Below, in pieces: positions 34,160 to 43,466 of a stretch of 55,432 nt of DNA. The number at the start of each line of letters is the position of its first letter. Position 1 is the first letter of the stretch. The DNA is taken from positions 1 to 55,432 of the forward strand of contig MVRA01000061.1 of assembly GCA_002067315.1 (NCBI GenBank). The letters are read 5' to 3'. The position numbers and the translations under genes were made by a program. Under the pieces are notes generated by a model. The model worked only from the letters and a program-made list of their open reading frames with translations, did not search any database and was not told the DNA's origin. The DNA comes from Methanocella sp. PtaU1.Bin125. GTDB lineage: Archaea > Halobacteriota > Methanocellia > Methanocellales > Methanocellaceae.

Positions 34160-37100
34160 TTACCCCATGTTTTCCAGCTCTAGCTCGATCTGCAGATAGA
34201 TGGATTTCAGCCGCTCGACGTCCTCCGGCCGGGCTGCCCAGTACCCGCGCCTCTCCGCCTCCAGCAGCCGCTTTGCCACCTCGCGCGTCGCGAACGGGTT
34301 GTTCTCCCTGAGCCTCCGTAGCGTCTCGTCGTCGAACATGAGCCGCTCCGAGACGTTCTGGAACACCTCGCTCCTTACGCCCACTGTGGCGGCGAAGCCT
34401 ATCAGGTAACCCACCCGGTCAGCCACCTTCTGGGCCCCGTGGAAGTCGTGGGCGAGCAGGCCGTCGATCCACTCCGGATTCAGCAGCCGGGTGTGCGTGC
34501 CCCGGGCCACCGCCTTCGAGGCGTCCGTGGTACGGATCCTCTCGTTCGTGGTATCAGACACCAGCGTCACCGGACGGCGGCCGCTCGCCACCTGGACCGA
34601 CTTCGACAGCCCGCCCAGGAACTCATAGTAGTGGTCGAGGTCCGACACCTCGTACTCGTTCGTGTCGCGTACCTGGGACACCATCTCCGTCGAGCCCAGC
34701 ACCTGCCTGAAGAGGCCGTCGCTGCGCACGCCCATCATACCGTCGCCGTAGACGTGGCACATGTTCTCCACGTACTGCCCGGCCAGCTGCGCCTCTTCCT
34801 GCCAGTCGGACGTCTCGATGATCGAGGGCAGGTTCGTCCCGTACTCGCCAGAGGCCGGGCCGAAGATGCGGGCGGTCGAGAGCCGTGCCGCGTTGCCCGT
34901 GCCGGATCTCTCCAGCCCGGCCCGGATCGCGGTCGTGTGCTTCCGGACGTAGTTCACCGTCGCGTCCTCGTCCAGCGCGGCAACTTTGGCGACGCCCTGG
35001 CTCAGCGACTGGATCAGGTTGGGGAACATGTCACGGAAGAACCCGCAGATGTTGACGTTCACGTCGATGCGCGGCCGTCCGAGCTCCTCGACGGGCACGA
35101 CCTTGATCGATGGGTACCAGCTCTTGCCCTGCACCACCTTCAGCCCGAGGTACGCCAGCGCCTGCGCCACGGTCTCCCCGCGGGTCTTGGCGGTCTCGAA
35201 GCCCCAGAGTACCATGCCCACCGTCTCGGGGTACCGGCCGTGCTCCCGGTAGAACTCGCGCAGGGTGTTCTCCGCGATCTCCCGGCCCCGCTCGTAGGCG
35301 GCCTCGCTCGGGACGAGCCGCGGGTCGAACTGGTAGGAGTTGCGGCCGGTCGGGAAGACCTCGGGCGTGCGGATCGGGTCGCCGGAGATGTTGGGCAGGA
35401 CGAAGCGGCCGTCCAGTGCCCTGGTGAGCGCGCCCAGCTCGTCGCTCTCCGCGATGCGGCGCCTCAGCTCCCGGCCGTACTCGAGCGTCGGCTCCACGCC
35501 CTCAGGCAGGGCCGCGTCATCGCCGGACATCACGCAATCCCTGATCAGCGCGCGTGCTGCCTCTTCGGCGTCCGCCCGGCTGCCCACCGCCCGGACGAGC
35601 GAGGGCGCCCCCGGGTTATCCCGGCACAGGACGAAGTACAGCAGGTTCTCCAGGGACTGGTCCTCTAAGGGCTGGCCCAGGACATGGAGCCCCTTAGGGA
35701 TGACCGACGCCTTCATCGAGGACAGCTCCTCGTGCAGCTGCTCCGCGCTTTGGAAGTCCAGGCCGAGCCTGGCGCACGTCTCCCGGACCTTCTCCAGGAC
35801 GGCCGCCCGCTTGCCGTCCGACGCAGCGGCGTCGCCGTGCTCGGCCAGCAGATCCTCCAGCGCCAGCAGATCGCCGTAGAGGCCGGCCGTGGTGAACGCC
35901 GGAGGGGCGTAGTTGATCAGGGTGCCATAGGACCGGCGCTTGGCGATCACCGCCTCAGACGGGTTGGTGACGTGGTAAAAGTAGAAGTGGGGGAGGTCGC
36001 CGGTAAGCAGGTCCGGGTAGCACCGGGAGGAGAGCGCCACCTCCTTGCCGGGCAGGAACTCCAGCGTGCCGTGGGTGCCGACGTGCACCAGTGCGTCCGC
36101 CCCGAACTCACGCTCCAGCCACAGGTAGAAGGCGAGGTACTGGTGGTGAGGCGGCAGGTGCTTGTCGTGATAGGCTTTCCCCCGCTCGTGGATACCTCGG
36201 GACGGCTGGATGCCGAGGAACACGTTGCCAGAGCGTACGGCCGGCAGCAGGATATCTTTGCCCTCGACCATCACGTTGCCGGGCGGCGGGCCCCAGTTGC
36301 GCTCCACGTCCTCCCGGACCGGGGCGGGCAGCCGGCCATACCAATCCAAATACCTGGAAACAGGCAGCCTGAGCGCGCCGCTGGAGCGCAGGAACTCGGG
36401 AGAGTTGGCCGCCCCGGCGGACAGGAGCGCCCCTTTCACCCTGAACGGCTCTACACGGTATCCTTCAGCGGCCAGCCGCTCCATGATGGCCTCCACGCTC
36501 CGGAAGGTGTCCAGGTATGCGGCGCCACCGATGCTGGCCTCGCCCGGCGGGTAGTCGTAGATGACGAGCGCCACGCGCTTGTCGCGGTTGGGCTTCCGCC
36601 GGAGGGCGACGCGGCGCAGGACTCGTGCCACTATCCGGTCGGCCCGGTCGGCGATGGGGACCGCCTGCCGGACCTCGCCGTAGCCGGGGACCGGCTGGAG
36701 CCCGAAGATCGGGATCGGCTCGGCCGAGCCGTCGATCTCCGGGAATACCACGGTGGCCAGCACCTCCACTCCCCCGGCGCCGTTGGGCGACTCCTCCCAG
36801 TCCCCGAGGTCCGTGGAGTAGAGCGTCACCGGCGTGTAGAGCGGCACGTCCACGGACGACAGCAGCGCCATGGTCTTCGCCGGATCGCCGCCCATGGGCC
36901 CGCCGTTGAGCCGGAACCAGATGATCGAGACGATCGCATCGACCGGGAACCGCTCATCGTTAAAATACCGCTCGAGAGCGGGCAGGTTCTTCACCCCGCC
37001 GGTGAAGGCCGGCACGACGTTCGCGTGCGGCCTCAGCCGCTCTGCCAGCGCCCTCACCCCCACGACCGAGACGTCGTAGTGCACGTTGCCGTAGAACAGG

Positions 37101-37783
37101 ATGCCGATCGTCGGCTTTTCCGGGTCGTACCCCGTCGCCGTCATGTACGCGCCGAGGTCCACGTACACCGCGTCCTGCCAGGGGTCGTAGACGCCGAACT
37201 CGGGCTTCTCGAACGGGGGGCTGACCTCGACGCCGGCGAGGCCGTCGCCGCCGTACTCCCGGGCCATGAACAGGATGAGGTTCTTCAGGTTATCGCGGTG
37301 AGGGTTGTTCCAGTACTTGATCGCTTTAGTCCAGTTCCTCATGTCCCGCACGGAGAGCCCCGGCACAGCTTCGGCCAGCCGGTCCACCGTGAGGTCGAGC
37401 TGCTGCATCTTCGTGTAGTCCACCTGCGCCTGGCCGCCCGTGCGCCGTGCCAGGTCCTGGATGGAAAAGCCCCCCAGCCGGGTCAGCGACAGGATTTCCG
37501 GCGAGCCGCCGTGGATGCTGCACATGGCCACGCCCGACGAGTCGTACAGCCGCTTTAGCAGCTGGTAAGTGCGGCCGTTGCCCCGGATGTCGTACAGGAT
37601 GATGCTGCTGCCCCGGAGCTGCTCGGATACGTCCGCCTCGTCGAGCCGGCCGGCGTCGATCTGTGCCACGGGGAACACGCGGGCCCGGACGATATCGCCG
37701 TACTTTTCCCTTATCTCTTCCATGACGGCCGGAAGGTCGCCCATCGGCGAGTTTGTGATGAGGTCTATGGTAACGGCCGCCAT
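34160..37783 (-). CDS. cobN: CobN/BchH-type cobaltochelatase large subunit
   Basis: A 1207-residue chelatase large subunit of the CobN/BchH/ChlH family, which inserts a metal ion into a tetrapyrrole with ATP from an AAA+ partner. Hallmarks include HVGTHGTLEFLPGKEVALSSRCYPD in the middle, RIDVNVNICGFFRDMFPNLI and TTNERIRTTDASK in the C-terminal part; the length is right for CobN. The start at 37783 overlaps the stop of the chelatase ATPase gene by one base (TGATG), so it is translated with it; a GTG at 37789 is an alternative. The metal may be cobalt for cobamides, but a nickel or other tetrapyrrole cannot be excluded. Confidence 0.88.
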   Translation of the reverse strand: MAAVTIDLITNSPMGDLPAVMEEIREKYGDIVRARVFPVAQIDAGRLDEADVSEQLRGSSIILYDIRGNGRTYQLLKRLYDSSGVAMCSIHGGSPEILSLTRLGGFSIQDLARRTGGQAQVDYTKMQQLDLTVDRLAEAVPGLSVRDMRNWTKAIKYWNNPHRDNLKNLILFMAREYGGDGLAGVEVSPPFEKPEFGVYDPWQDAVYVDLGAYMTATGYDPEKPTIGILFYGNVHYDVSVVGVRALAERLRPHANVVPAFTGGVKNLPALERYFNDERFPVDAIVSIIWFRLNGGPMGGDPAKTMALLSSVDVPLYTPVTLYSTDLGDWEESPNGAGGVEVLATVVFPEIDGSAEPIPIFGLQPVPGYGEVRQAVPIADRADRIVARVLRRVALRRKPNRDKRVALVIYDYPPGEASIGGAAYLDTFRSVEAIMERLAAEGYRVEPFRVKGALLSAGAANSPEFLRSSGALRLPVSRYLDWYGRLPAPVREDVERNWGPPPGNVMVEGKDILLPAVRSGNVFLGIQPSRGIHERGKAYHDKHLPPHHQYLAFYLWLEREFGADALVHVGTHGTLEFLPGKEVALSSRCYPDLLTGDLPHFYFYHVTNPSEAVIAKRRSYGTLINYAPPAFTTAGLYGDLLALEDLLAEHGDAAASDGKRAAVLEKVRETCARLGLDFQSAEQLHEELSSMKASVIPKGLHVLGQPLEDQSLENLLYFVLCRDNPGAPSLVRAVGSRADAEEAARALIRDCVMSGDDAALPEGVEPTLEYGRELRRRIAESDELGALTRALDGRFVLPNISGDPIRTPEVFPTGRNSYQFDPRLVPSEAAYERGREIAENTLREFYREHGRYPETVGMVLWGFETAKTRGETVAQALAYLGLKVVQGKSWYPSIKVVPVEELGRPRIDVNVNICGFFRDMFPNLIQSLSQGVAKVAALDEDATVNYVRKHTTAIRAGLERSGTGNAARLSTARIFGPASGEYGTNLPSIIETSDWQEEAQLAGQYVENMCHVYGDGMMGVRSDGLFRQVLGSTEMVSQVRDTNEYEVSDLDHYYEFLGGLSKSVQVASGRRPVTLVSDTTNERIRTTDASKAVARGTHTRLLNPEWIDGLLAHDFHGAQKVADRVGYLIGFAATVGVRSEVFQNVSERLMFDDETLRRLRENNPFATREVAKRLLEAERRGYWAARPEDVERLKSIYLQIELELENMG

Positions 37784-39732
37784 CAGCACAGCACCCCGGA
37801 GTCGCGGACCACGCCGACGATGCCTTCCGCGCTGACCTCGTCGAGCTTGCAGTACTGCGCCCCCGCCGCCTCCGCAATGGACCGCGCCAGGCCCAGGTTG
37901 ATGAAGTCGCTCTCGGTGTCGATGACCATCATGGGCAGCCCCTCGCCGGCAATCTCGCCGGCAATGCCCAGCGCTTCCCGGACCGGGTCTCCCCCGTTCA
38001 GCGGCACGTTGGCCTTGCCGTCGGTCACCAGCACCAGCACGGGCTTGCTCTCGGGGCTCGTGCGCATCTCGGACCGGAGCACCTCTATCGCTTTCGACAG
38101 GCCCCGGGCCAGCGGCGTCTTGCCCCCGGTGGGCAGGGACTCCAGTCCATTCTTCGCCAGCTCCACGCTGGACGTCGGCTGCAGGAGCACCTCCGCGCCG
38201 TCTCCCCGGAACGCGATCATGCCCACCCGGTCCCGGTGCTGGTAGGCGTCCACCAGCAGGGACATCACCGCACCCTTGGCGGATTCCATGCGCTGCCGCG
38301 CACCCATGGAGCCGCTGGCGTCGACCACGAACAGGATCGTCGACCCGACCTTGCGCTGCCGGACCTTACGCCGGAGGTCGCTCTTCTCGATGGCGATGCT
38401 GACCGCATCACGGTCCCGCCGGGCCTGGTAAGGGGCGGCGGCCCGGAGGGTGGCGTCGAAAGCGACGTCGGTGTCGCCATCCCGGAACGGCTCGCTGCGC
38501 ACGTAGGCGCCCGCGGTCGTGCTGGCGGGGCTGTCCACCCGGCGGCCGGCGACGCTGCGCGGCATCCGGTCCTTTTTGGGGGCGATCGCCGGTAGGGCCG
38601 CGGGCCCGCCGATGGAGAACTGGCGGTCCTGGCCACTGTCGCCATCCCCCGGCGGCGGGCTGTTCTGGCGTTCCCCCTCGCCGGGGGCCTCGTCGGGCTG
38701 CGTGTGGCGGTCGATAGCATCGCTGATCTTCTCGCTGCCCGCGGACTCCTCGAAAGGCTTCTTCCGCATCCGGTGAGGGTAGACGAGCTCTGCCGCCTCT
38801 TTCACGTCGTCCGCCGTGACCGCGTCACGGCCCCTGAACGCCGCGATCGTCGCCGCTGCCTTCATCATGACGATGTCCGCCCGGTGGCCGTCCACGCCCA
38901 GATCAACGGAAATGCGGGCGATCATCCGGAGCACGTCATCTGGCATGGCGACGCCTGGCAGGGCCTTCTCCGAGGCGACGATCTGTTCCGCCAGCGTGCG
39001 CTGCTCGTCGGCCCACCGGTGGCAGAACGCGTGCGGGTCGGCCTCGTAGGCCAGGCGCCGCTGGATGATGGCCACCCGGCCCTCGATATCCCTGATGCCC
39101 TCCACGTCCACGCACAGCGCGAACCGGTCGAGGAGCTGCGGGCGGATCTCGCCTTCCTCGGGGTTCATGGTGCCCACCAGGATGAAGTGGGCCTGGTGGG
39201 AGTAGGAGACGCCCTCGCGCTCCACCACGTTGACGCCCATGGCCGCCGAGTCCAGGAGGATGTCGACGATGTGGTCGCCCAGCAGGTTCACCTCGTCGAC
39301 GTAGAGGATGCCCCGGTTGGCCTCGGCCAGGATGCCGGGATCGAACTTCTTCTCCCCCTTTTTTATGGCGTGCTCGATGTCGATGGTGCCCGCCACCCGG
39401 TCCTGCGTCGCGTTGATCGGCAGGTTCACCACCCGCATCTTCCGGCGGGACGATGTCAGTTCCTCGCCGCGGGACATGCGCTCGCGGCATTCGACGCAGA
39501 GCATCGCCTCATCGCGAGGGTCACAGCCGTACCGGCAGCCGTCGACTACCTCGATCTCGGGGAGGAGGTCCGCCAGCGCCCTGACGACGGTGGATTTTGC
39601 GGTGCCCTTCTCCCCGCGGATCAACACGCCCCCGATTTTCGGGTTGACGGCGTTGAGGACGAGGGCCTTTTTCATCTTCTCCTGGCCGACGATGGCGGTG
39701 AACGGGTAAACGTGATCCTTGAAGCAGCTCAT
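37783..39732 (-). CDS. ChlI/ChlD-like chelatase ATPase with VWA domain
   Basis: A 649-residue AAA+ ATPase that drives the neighbouring CobN. The ChlI-like half (1-330) has the P-loop GEKGTAKST (40-48), the cysteine-containing insert DGCRYGCDP...LCVEC, Walker [11 protein letters not shown] and the arginine finger region [19 protein letters not shown] Pro/Gly/Asp-rich linker (about 345-400) leads to the ChlD-like VWA domain with MIDAS motif DASGSMG (471-477). ChlI and ChlD are thus fused. The frame runs to 39765, but the usual family start is [20 protein letters not shown] at 39732. It is divergent from the ECF transporter. Confidence 0.88.
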   Translation of the reverse strand: MSCFKDHVYPFTAIVGQEKMKKALVLNAVNPKIGGVLIRGEKGTAKSTVVRALADLLPEIEVVDGCRYGCDPRDEAMLCVECRERMSRGEELTSSRRKMRVVNLPINATQDRVAGTIDIEHAIKKGEKKFDPGILAEANRGILYVDEVNLLGDHIVDILLDSAAMGVNVVEREGVSYSHQAHFILVGTMNPEEGEIRPQLLDRFALCVDVEGIRDIEGRVAIIQRRLAYEADPHAFCHRWADEQRTLAEQIVASEKALPGVAMPDDVLRMIARISVDLGVDGHRADIVMMKAAATIAAFRGRDAVTADDVKEAAELVYPHRMRKKPFEESAGSEKISDAIDRHTQPDEAPGEGERQNSPPPGDGDSGQDRQFSIGGPAALPAIAPKKDRMPRSVAGRRVDSPASTTAGAYVRSEPFRDGDTDVAFDATLRAAAPYQARRDRDAVSIAIEKSDLRRKVRQRKVGSTILFVVDASGSMGARQRMESAKGAVMSLLVDAYQHRDRVGMIAFRGDGAEVLLQPTSSVELAKNGLESLPTGGKTPLARGLSKAIEVLRSEMRTSPESKPVLVLVTDGKANVPLNGGDPVREALGIAGEIAGEGLPMMVIDTESDFINLGLARSIAEAAGAQYCKLDEVSAEGIVGVVRDSGVLC

Positions 39733-39978
39733 GAAGACCAATGGTATATCATTCGATAATAACATATTAAATTTGTGTAATACTATACGTTACTTTTCAA
39801 ATTTTAAATAAAAAATTCCATTTTTCTTAATAGACATTTTTACTATCATAGTTGAATACAGCATTTCTTTAAAAATGTATAATAGATCATAGCATAGCAA
39901 TCTTTATATTTTTCATCGTTAGTAATACAAATACAAAAAAATGTAGCAAATGATACGTAATTATGTGATGGTGATATT
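39733..39978. promoter_or_regulatory. AT-rich divergent promoter region of chelatase and ECF transporter
   Basis: A strongly AT-rich 210-bp gap against GC-rich neighbours. It must hold both promoters. GTAATACTATACGTTAC (39776-39792) has matching ends GTAA...TTAC, and 'taatacaaatac' occurs near 39922. The S-component start at 39979 has GGTGATATT directly before it. A shared metal- or cobamide-responsive regulator would be logical, but no known site is recognised. Confidence 0.4.
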
Positions 39979-40527
39979 ATGGCATTTCTCAACTTTACTG
40001 TCAAGGACGTCGTGTTCATGGCGCTGATCGCCGTGGCGATGAACGTGGCCAGCTTCCTGACCGTGCCGCTGGTGGTCGCGTTGCCGATACCGGGCATCCG
40101 CAACGTGGTGGTGGCGCCGTTCTTCGGGCTGCTGCTGGCCATCGCGCTGCTGAAGATAAAGAAAGTTGGTACCGCTACCATCGTGTCGTTCTTCACCGGG
40201 GCGCTGCTCGTCTTCATCTCGCCCTCGATCCTGCTCTTCGAGCTGGCCAGCGGCATCGTGGCCGACGTCATGGGGCTGCTGTGGAAGGGCGCGTACTCGA
40301 AGCCGGTGCCTGTGGTCGTGATCTGCGCTGTGTACATGCTGGTCAACGTCTGGTTCGGCATCATCTTCGGGGCGCTGCTCGCGGTGGGCGACTTCAGCCT
40401 GGGCTGGTTCGTCGAGCAGCCGCTGATCGTGGCGGCGGCCTCGGCCGTGTCGCTGCTGCTGGGCGCGGCCGGCGCGCTGATCGGCGCCCGGGTGAGCGGG
40501 GAGTTCAAGAAGGCTGGCGTGGCCTGA
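39979..40527 (+). CDS. ECF transporter S component (substrate unknown)
   Basis: A 182-residue membrane protein with about six transmembrane helices and no other domain, encoded just before an ECF T component and an ECF ATPase. It therefore looks like a substrate-binding S component of an energy-coupling-factor importer. It lacks the N-terminal His-rich MHIxEG motif of CbiM, so it is not a CbiM-type cobalt carrier. The opening FLNFTVKDVVFMALIAVAMNVAS resembles the 'MptE/Trep_Strep-like' S components. Its location opposite the CobN/ChlID pair suggests a tetrapyrrole- or metal-related substrate, which is inference only. Confidence 0.7.
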   Translation: MAFLNFTVKDVVFMALIAVAMNVASFLTVPLVVALPIPGIRNVVVAPFFGLLLAIALLKIKKVGTATIVSFFTGALLVFISPSILLFELASGIVADVMGLLWKGAYSKPVPVVVICAVYMLVNVWFGIIFGALLAVGDFSLGWFVEQPLIVAAASAVSLLLGAAGALIGARVSGEFKKAGVA

Positions 40528-40536
40528 GGCTGCCCG

Positions 40537-41232
40537 ATGGCCTGGCCCGGCTTCACGGTGGCTGAGCGCGGCTTCCTCCGGCGGGTACACCCGCTGGTGA
40601 AGGTCGCCTGCGCTGCCGCGGTGTTCATCGTCAGCGTGGCCCTCCACAGCGTGCCGGCTGCCCTCGCCTACTTCGGGCTCGTGTTCGTGGTCATGGCGGC
40701 CTCGGGCATGACCAGGCTCACCGTCAAGATACTGCTGATGCTATCGCCCCTGGCGCTGTTCATCGTCGCGGTCAACTACCTGATCGCGCCGGGCATGGAC
40801 GGCAGCATCATCGCAGGCCTGCGCATCCTGTTTTTCGGGATGAGTATGGCCCTGTTCGCGTTCACGACAAGCCCGGCCGAGCTGGTGCGGGCGCTGGAGT
40901 CGGCACGGTTCCCCCGGATGCTGACGCTGGGCGTCCTGATCGCCATGCGGTTCACCCCCGTCTTCATCGAGGAATGTGGCCGCATCTCGCAGTCGGTCCG
41001 GATGCGGGGCGGGGCGTTCCGACGGAACCTCTACTTCTACTACCGGGCGCTGCTGGTGCCGCTGATCTACAGGATCTTCACGGTCTCGGATACTCTGGCG
41101 CTGAGCCTCCACGCCCGGGGGTTTCGGCCGGACGGGCCGCGGACGGCGCTCCGCCACCTCAGCTTTCGTGTGGAAGACATAGCGTTCCTCGCCTTGTTCC
41201 TGTCCGTATCATGTGCGCTGGCGGTGATCTGA
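40537..41232 (+). CDS. ECF transporter T component (CbiQ/EcfT-like)
   Basis: A 231-residue membrane protein of the EcfT/CbiQ family that couples the ATPases to the S component. It has about five transmembrane helices and the two cytosolic coupling-helix motifs in recognisable form: ALESARFPRM (about 107-116) and SLHARGFR (about 188-195). The length is standard. The stop TGA at 41230-41232 is immediately followed, in the same reading frame, by the ATPase coding sequence. Confidence 0.85.
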   Translation: MAWPGFTVAERGFLRRVHPLVKVACAAAVFIVSVALHSVPAALAYFGLVFVVMAASGMTRLTVKILLMLSPLALFIVAVNYLIAPGMDGSIIAGLRILFFGMSMALFAFTTSPAELVRALESARFPRMLTLGVLIAMRFTPVFIEECGRISQSVRMRGGAFRRNLYFYYRALLVPLIYRIFTVSDTLALSLHARGFRPDGPRTALRHLSFRVEDIAFLALFLSVSCALAVI

Positions 41233-42609
41233 ACGGCGCTGCTGGAGGTCAGTAGCCTGTCGTACGCCCACCCGACGGGAGCGGAATGCCTGAAGGACGT
41301 CACGTTCTCCTGCGACCGCGGGGAGCTCGTGGTCGTCGCAGGGCCCAGCGGCTGCGGGAAGTCCACGCTGCTGCGGTGCATCAACGGCATCTACCCCCAC
41401 CTGGGCGGCGGCTCGCTGTCGGGCGACGTACTGCTGGACGGCGTCCCGGTCACGCGGGACCCGCCGGAAAAGCGCTGCGCCCGGATGGGCACGGTGTTCC
41501 AGGACTTCGAGGCCCAGATCGTCCACCTCACCGTCGAGGACGAGCTGGCCTTCGGCCCGGAGAACATGGCCCTGGACCGGGAGGTGATCGGCCAGCGCAT
41601 CGCGCGGGTGCTGCCCGTGATCGGCCTGCCCCCGGACGCGGACACGGGCCGGCTGTCGGGCGGCCAGAAGCAGCGCCTCTGCGTGGGAAGCGCGCTCGCC
41701 TGCGAGCCGGACCTGGTGCTCCTGGACGAGCCGCTCTCGAACCTGGACGCGGAGAGTGCGCGGGGGCTCGTCGAGTTCCTGCGGCGGGTGAAGAGCGAAG
41801 GCAGGGCCGTGCTCGTCGTCGAGCACCGGCTGGACCTCGTGTCAGGGTGCGCCGACCGGGTGCTCTGGATGGAAGAGGGAAAGCTGTCGGCGGCCGTGCC
41901 GCCGTCCACGCCGGTCCCGGATGGCGCGCGGAGACCGCACGATTATGGCCCCAGGAGAGGGGCGGTGAGCGTCAAAGGCCTGTCGTACGCCTATCGCGAA
42001 GGCGAGCCGGTGTTCAATGGCCTGAGCATGGAGGTCATGCAGGGCGAGATGGCCGTCCTGCTCGGCAGGAACGGCAGCGGCAAGTCGACGCTGCTGAAGG
42101 TGCTCGCCGGGCTGCTGCCGGTGCAGCAGGGCGACGTGAGCATCATGGGCGAGCCAGCCCGGCGCAAGCCACCCTCCTTCTTCCGGCGCAACGTCGGCCT
42201 GGTCACCCAGAACCCGAACCACCAGCTGTTCATGGACAGCGTGTACAACGAGGTCTACATGAGCTGTGGGAACCCGGTGACCGCTACTGAGGTGCTGGAG
42301 GTGTTCGGGCTGTCCCGCATCCGGGACCGGCACCCCTACTCGCTGAGCGAGGGGGAGAAGCGCCGCACGGCGCTCGCTGCGGTCGTTGCGTCGGGGCCGC
42401 GGGTGCTGTTGCTGGACGAGCCTACCCTTGGCCAGGACCGGCAAAGCCTGATCAGGATGGTTGAAGCGCTACGGCGTTACAGCCTGGAGAAGAGTCTCAC
42501 CGTGATCACAGTGACCCACGAGGAAACTGCCGCAAAGGCGCTGGGGGAACGGGCATTCAGGTTTACGGACGGCAGCCTGACAGAAGTAGACGTCCTGATG
42601 GAAATGTGA
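41233..42609 (+). CDS. Fused ECF double ATPase (EcfA-EcfA')
   Basis: A 458-residue fusion of two ABC ATPase domains that powers the ECF importer. Domain 1: the aromatic A-loop SLSYAHP (about 7-13), Walker A GPSGCGKST (37-45), signature LSGGQKQRL (141-149), Walker B LVLLDEP. Domain 2: Walker A GRNGSGKST (278-286), signature SLSEGEKRR, Walker B VLLLDEPT. The first conventional start codon in the frame is GTG at 41329, which would cut off the first two beta strands and the A-loop. Upstream there is only ACG (41233) or CTG (41239, 41242). GGTGAT at 41223-41228 lies 4 nt before the ACG. The true start is therefore uncertain. Confidence 0.85.
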   Translation, partial: TALLEVSSLSYAHPTGAECLKDVTFSCDRGELVVVAGPSGCGKSTLLRCINGIYPHLGGGSLSGDVLLDGVPVTRDPPEKRCARMGTVFQDFEAQIVHLTVEDELAFGPENMALDREVIGQRIARVLPVIGLPPDADTGRLSGGQKQRLCVGSALACEPDLVLLDEPLSNLDAESARGLVEFLRRVKSEGRAVLVVEHRLDLVSGCADRVLWMEEGKLSAAVPPSTPVPDGARRPHDYGPRRGAVSVKGLSYAYREGEPVFNGLSMEVMQGEMAVLLGRNGSGKSTLLKVLAGLLPVQQGDVSIMGEPARRKPPSFFRRNVGLVTQNPNHQLFMDSVYNEVYMSCGNPVTATEVLEVFGLSRIRDRHPYSLSEGEKRRTALAAVVASGPRVLLLDEPTLGQDRQSLIRMVEALRRYSLEKSLTVITVTHEETAAKALGERAFRFTDGSLTEVDVLMEM

Positions 42610-42956
42610 ACGCCTCCGCGTGGGAGAAGCCCGGGAGGACGGGAAGCCCGGGGCCACACTCTTGATCGGCGGGCCCTGCAGAGAGGGAAGAGCGGCACGA
42701 GATCCGCTTCCGGGTATAGATGGCGCCCCATCCCGGAAACATACGACGTTCTCCGGTACCGGCAACCGAAGCGGATCAATGTCGCGAGGGCGAAATACTG
42801 GGGCCATGGCACTATCAGCGGGGGGTCGTCTACAGTATGATCCGCTGGAACTTGCCCGGCCGAGATGCCTGATGGGCCATGACACAAGTTTTTCCTTTTG
42901 TGACCACAAACTGATATATTCTATTTAGCAATAAAAAGGGAAACGTTTTTCGCCTT
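42610..42956. other. Intergenic region after the ECF operon
   Basis: About 350 bp. The left part is GC-rich with partial inverted repeats (gggaagcccgggg) that may terminate the ECF transcript. The right end turns AT-rich (gatatattctatttagcaataaaaaggg, near 42913-42940) and marks the border of the AT-rich zone that holds the next small genes. No gene is seen. Confidence 0.4.
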
Positions 42957-43148
42957 TCAAGGCTTCGCTGGAGCGAGCTTGGCTCCACATACGCTGCAAG
43001 TGCCATCCTTTGTAATACAAGGGTTCTGGGATACCTCCTTGCCGCACAGGCCGCACCTGGTCTTTTCTGCTGCCTTCTTCGCAACAGCTTTCTGCTCAGT
43101 CGCCTTCTTTTCCATAACCTTGGGTTCCATTGTTTTCTTAACTGCCAG
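42957..43148 (-). CDS. Small zinc-ribbon protein with Lys/Ala-rich N-terminus
   Basis: A small protein of about 63 residues. The C-terminal 30 residues form a four-Cys zinc ribbon: CGLC ... CSVC, with CITKDG between; the first half is a Lys/Ala/Glu helix (KKATEQKAVAKKAAEKT). A short RNA/DNA-binding or structural protein is likely; no partner is known. The start is unclear. A full GGAGGTG sits 5 nt before a CTG codon at 43148, which would give (M)AVKKTMEPK; the next ATG is at 43130 and in-frame GTGs lie at 43166 and 43205. I chose the CTG because of the SD spacing. Confidence 0.7.
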   Translation of the reverse strand: MAVKKTMEPKVMEKKATEQKAVAKKAAEKTRCGLCGKEVSQNPCITKDGTCSVCGAKLAPAKP

Positions 43149-43205
43149 TACTACACCTCCGATCACTGTTCTACCCGTTGGTAATAATATGCAGAGATCG
43201 CTCAC

Positions 43206-43466
43206 ATCATTAAGGATTTATTAGCGAACGATAACGGTGAGACAATAGTATCGGGAGGTCTTCCGTTGCCCTGCATATTATTACTTTTATTTTGTTATGT
43301 ATTACTAATTGATAAATTTTTTCATTATCGTAATATATTGTCAGACTGACTAATATTATTTTAAAACTAAAATTTTAATGTATAATGTTACGAAAAAGAA
43401 AAAATATATCATCTAGTAATACAATAATTAAAATACGTAGCACACAAACGTGCGATATGCGGGTTT
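43206..43466. other. AT-rich non-coding stretch
   Basis: 260 bp of very AT-rich DNA with TATA-like runs (aaaaatatatcatc, near 43400) and no usable reading frame. Its left part must carry the promoter of the zinc-ribbon gene on the minus strand. A similar AT-rich stretch fills the gap between the candidate RNA (43583) and the micro-gene promoter (43863); I see no gene there either. Confidence 0.4.

Noticed and set aside
35684-37558. 624-codon plus-strand frame inside cobN
   Set aside because: Antisense to the conserved CobN sequence; no family resemblance and composition of a GC-rich shadow.
39733-39978. Cobalamin riboswitch before the chelatase or ECF genes
   Set aside because: No B12-box-like sequence or multi-stem structure was seen, and the region is simple AT-rich DNA.
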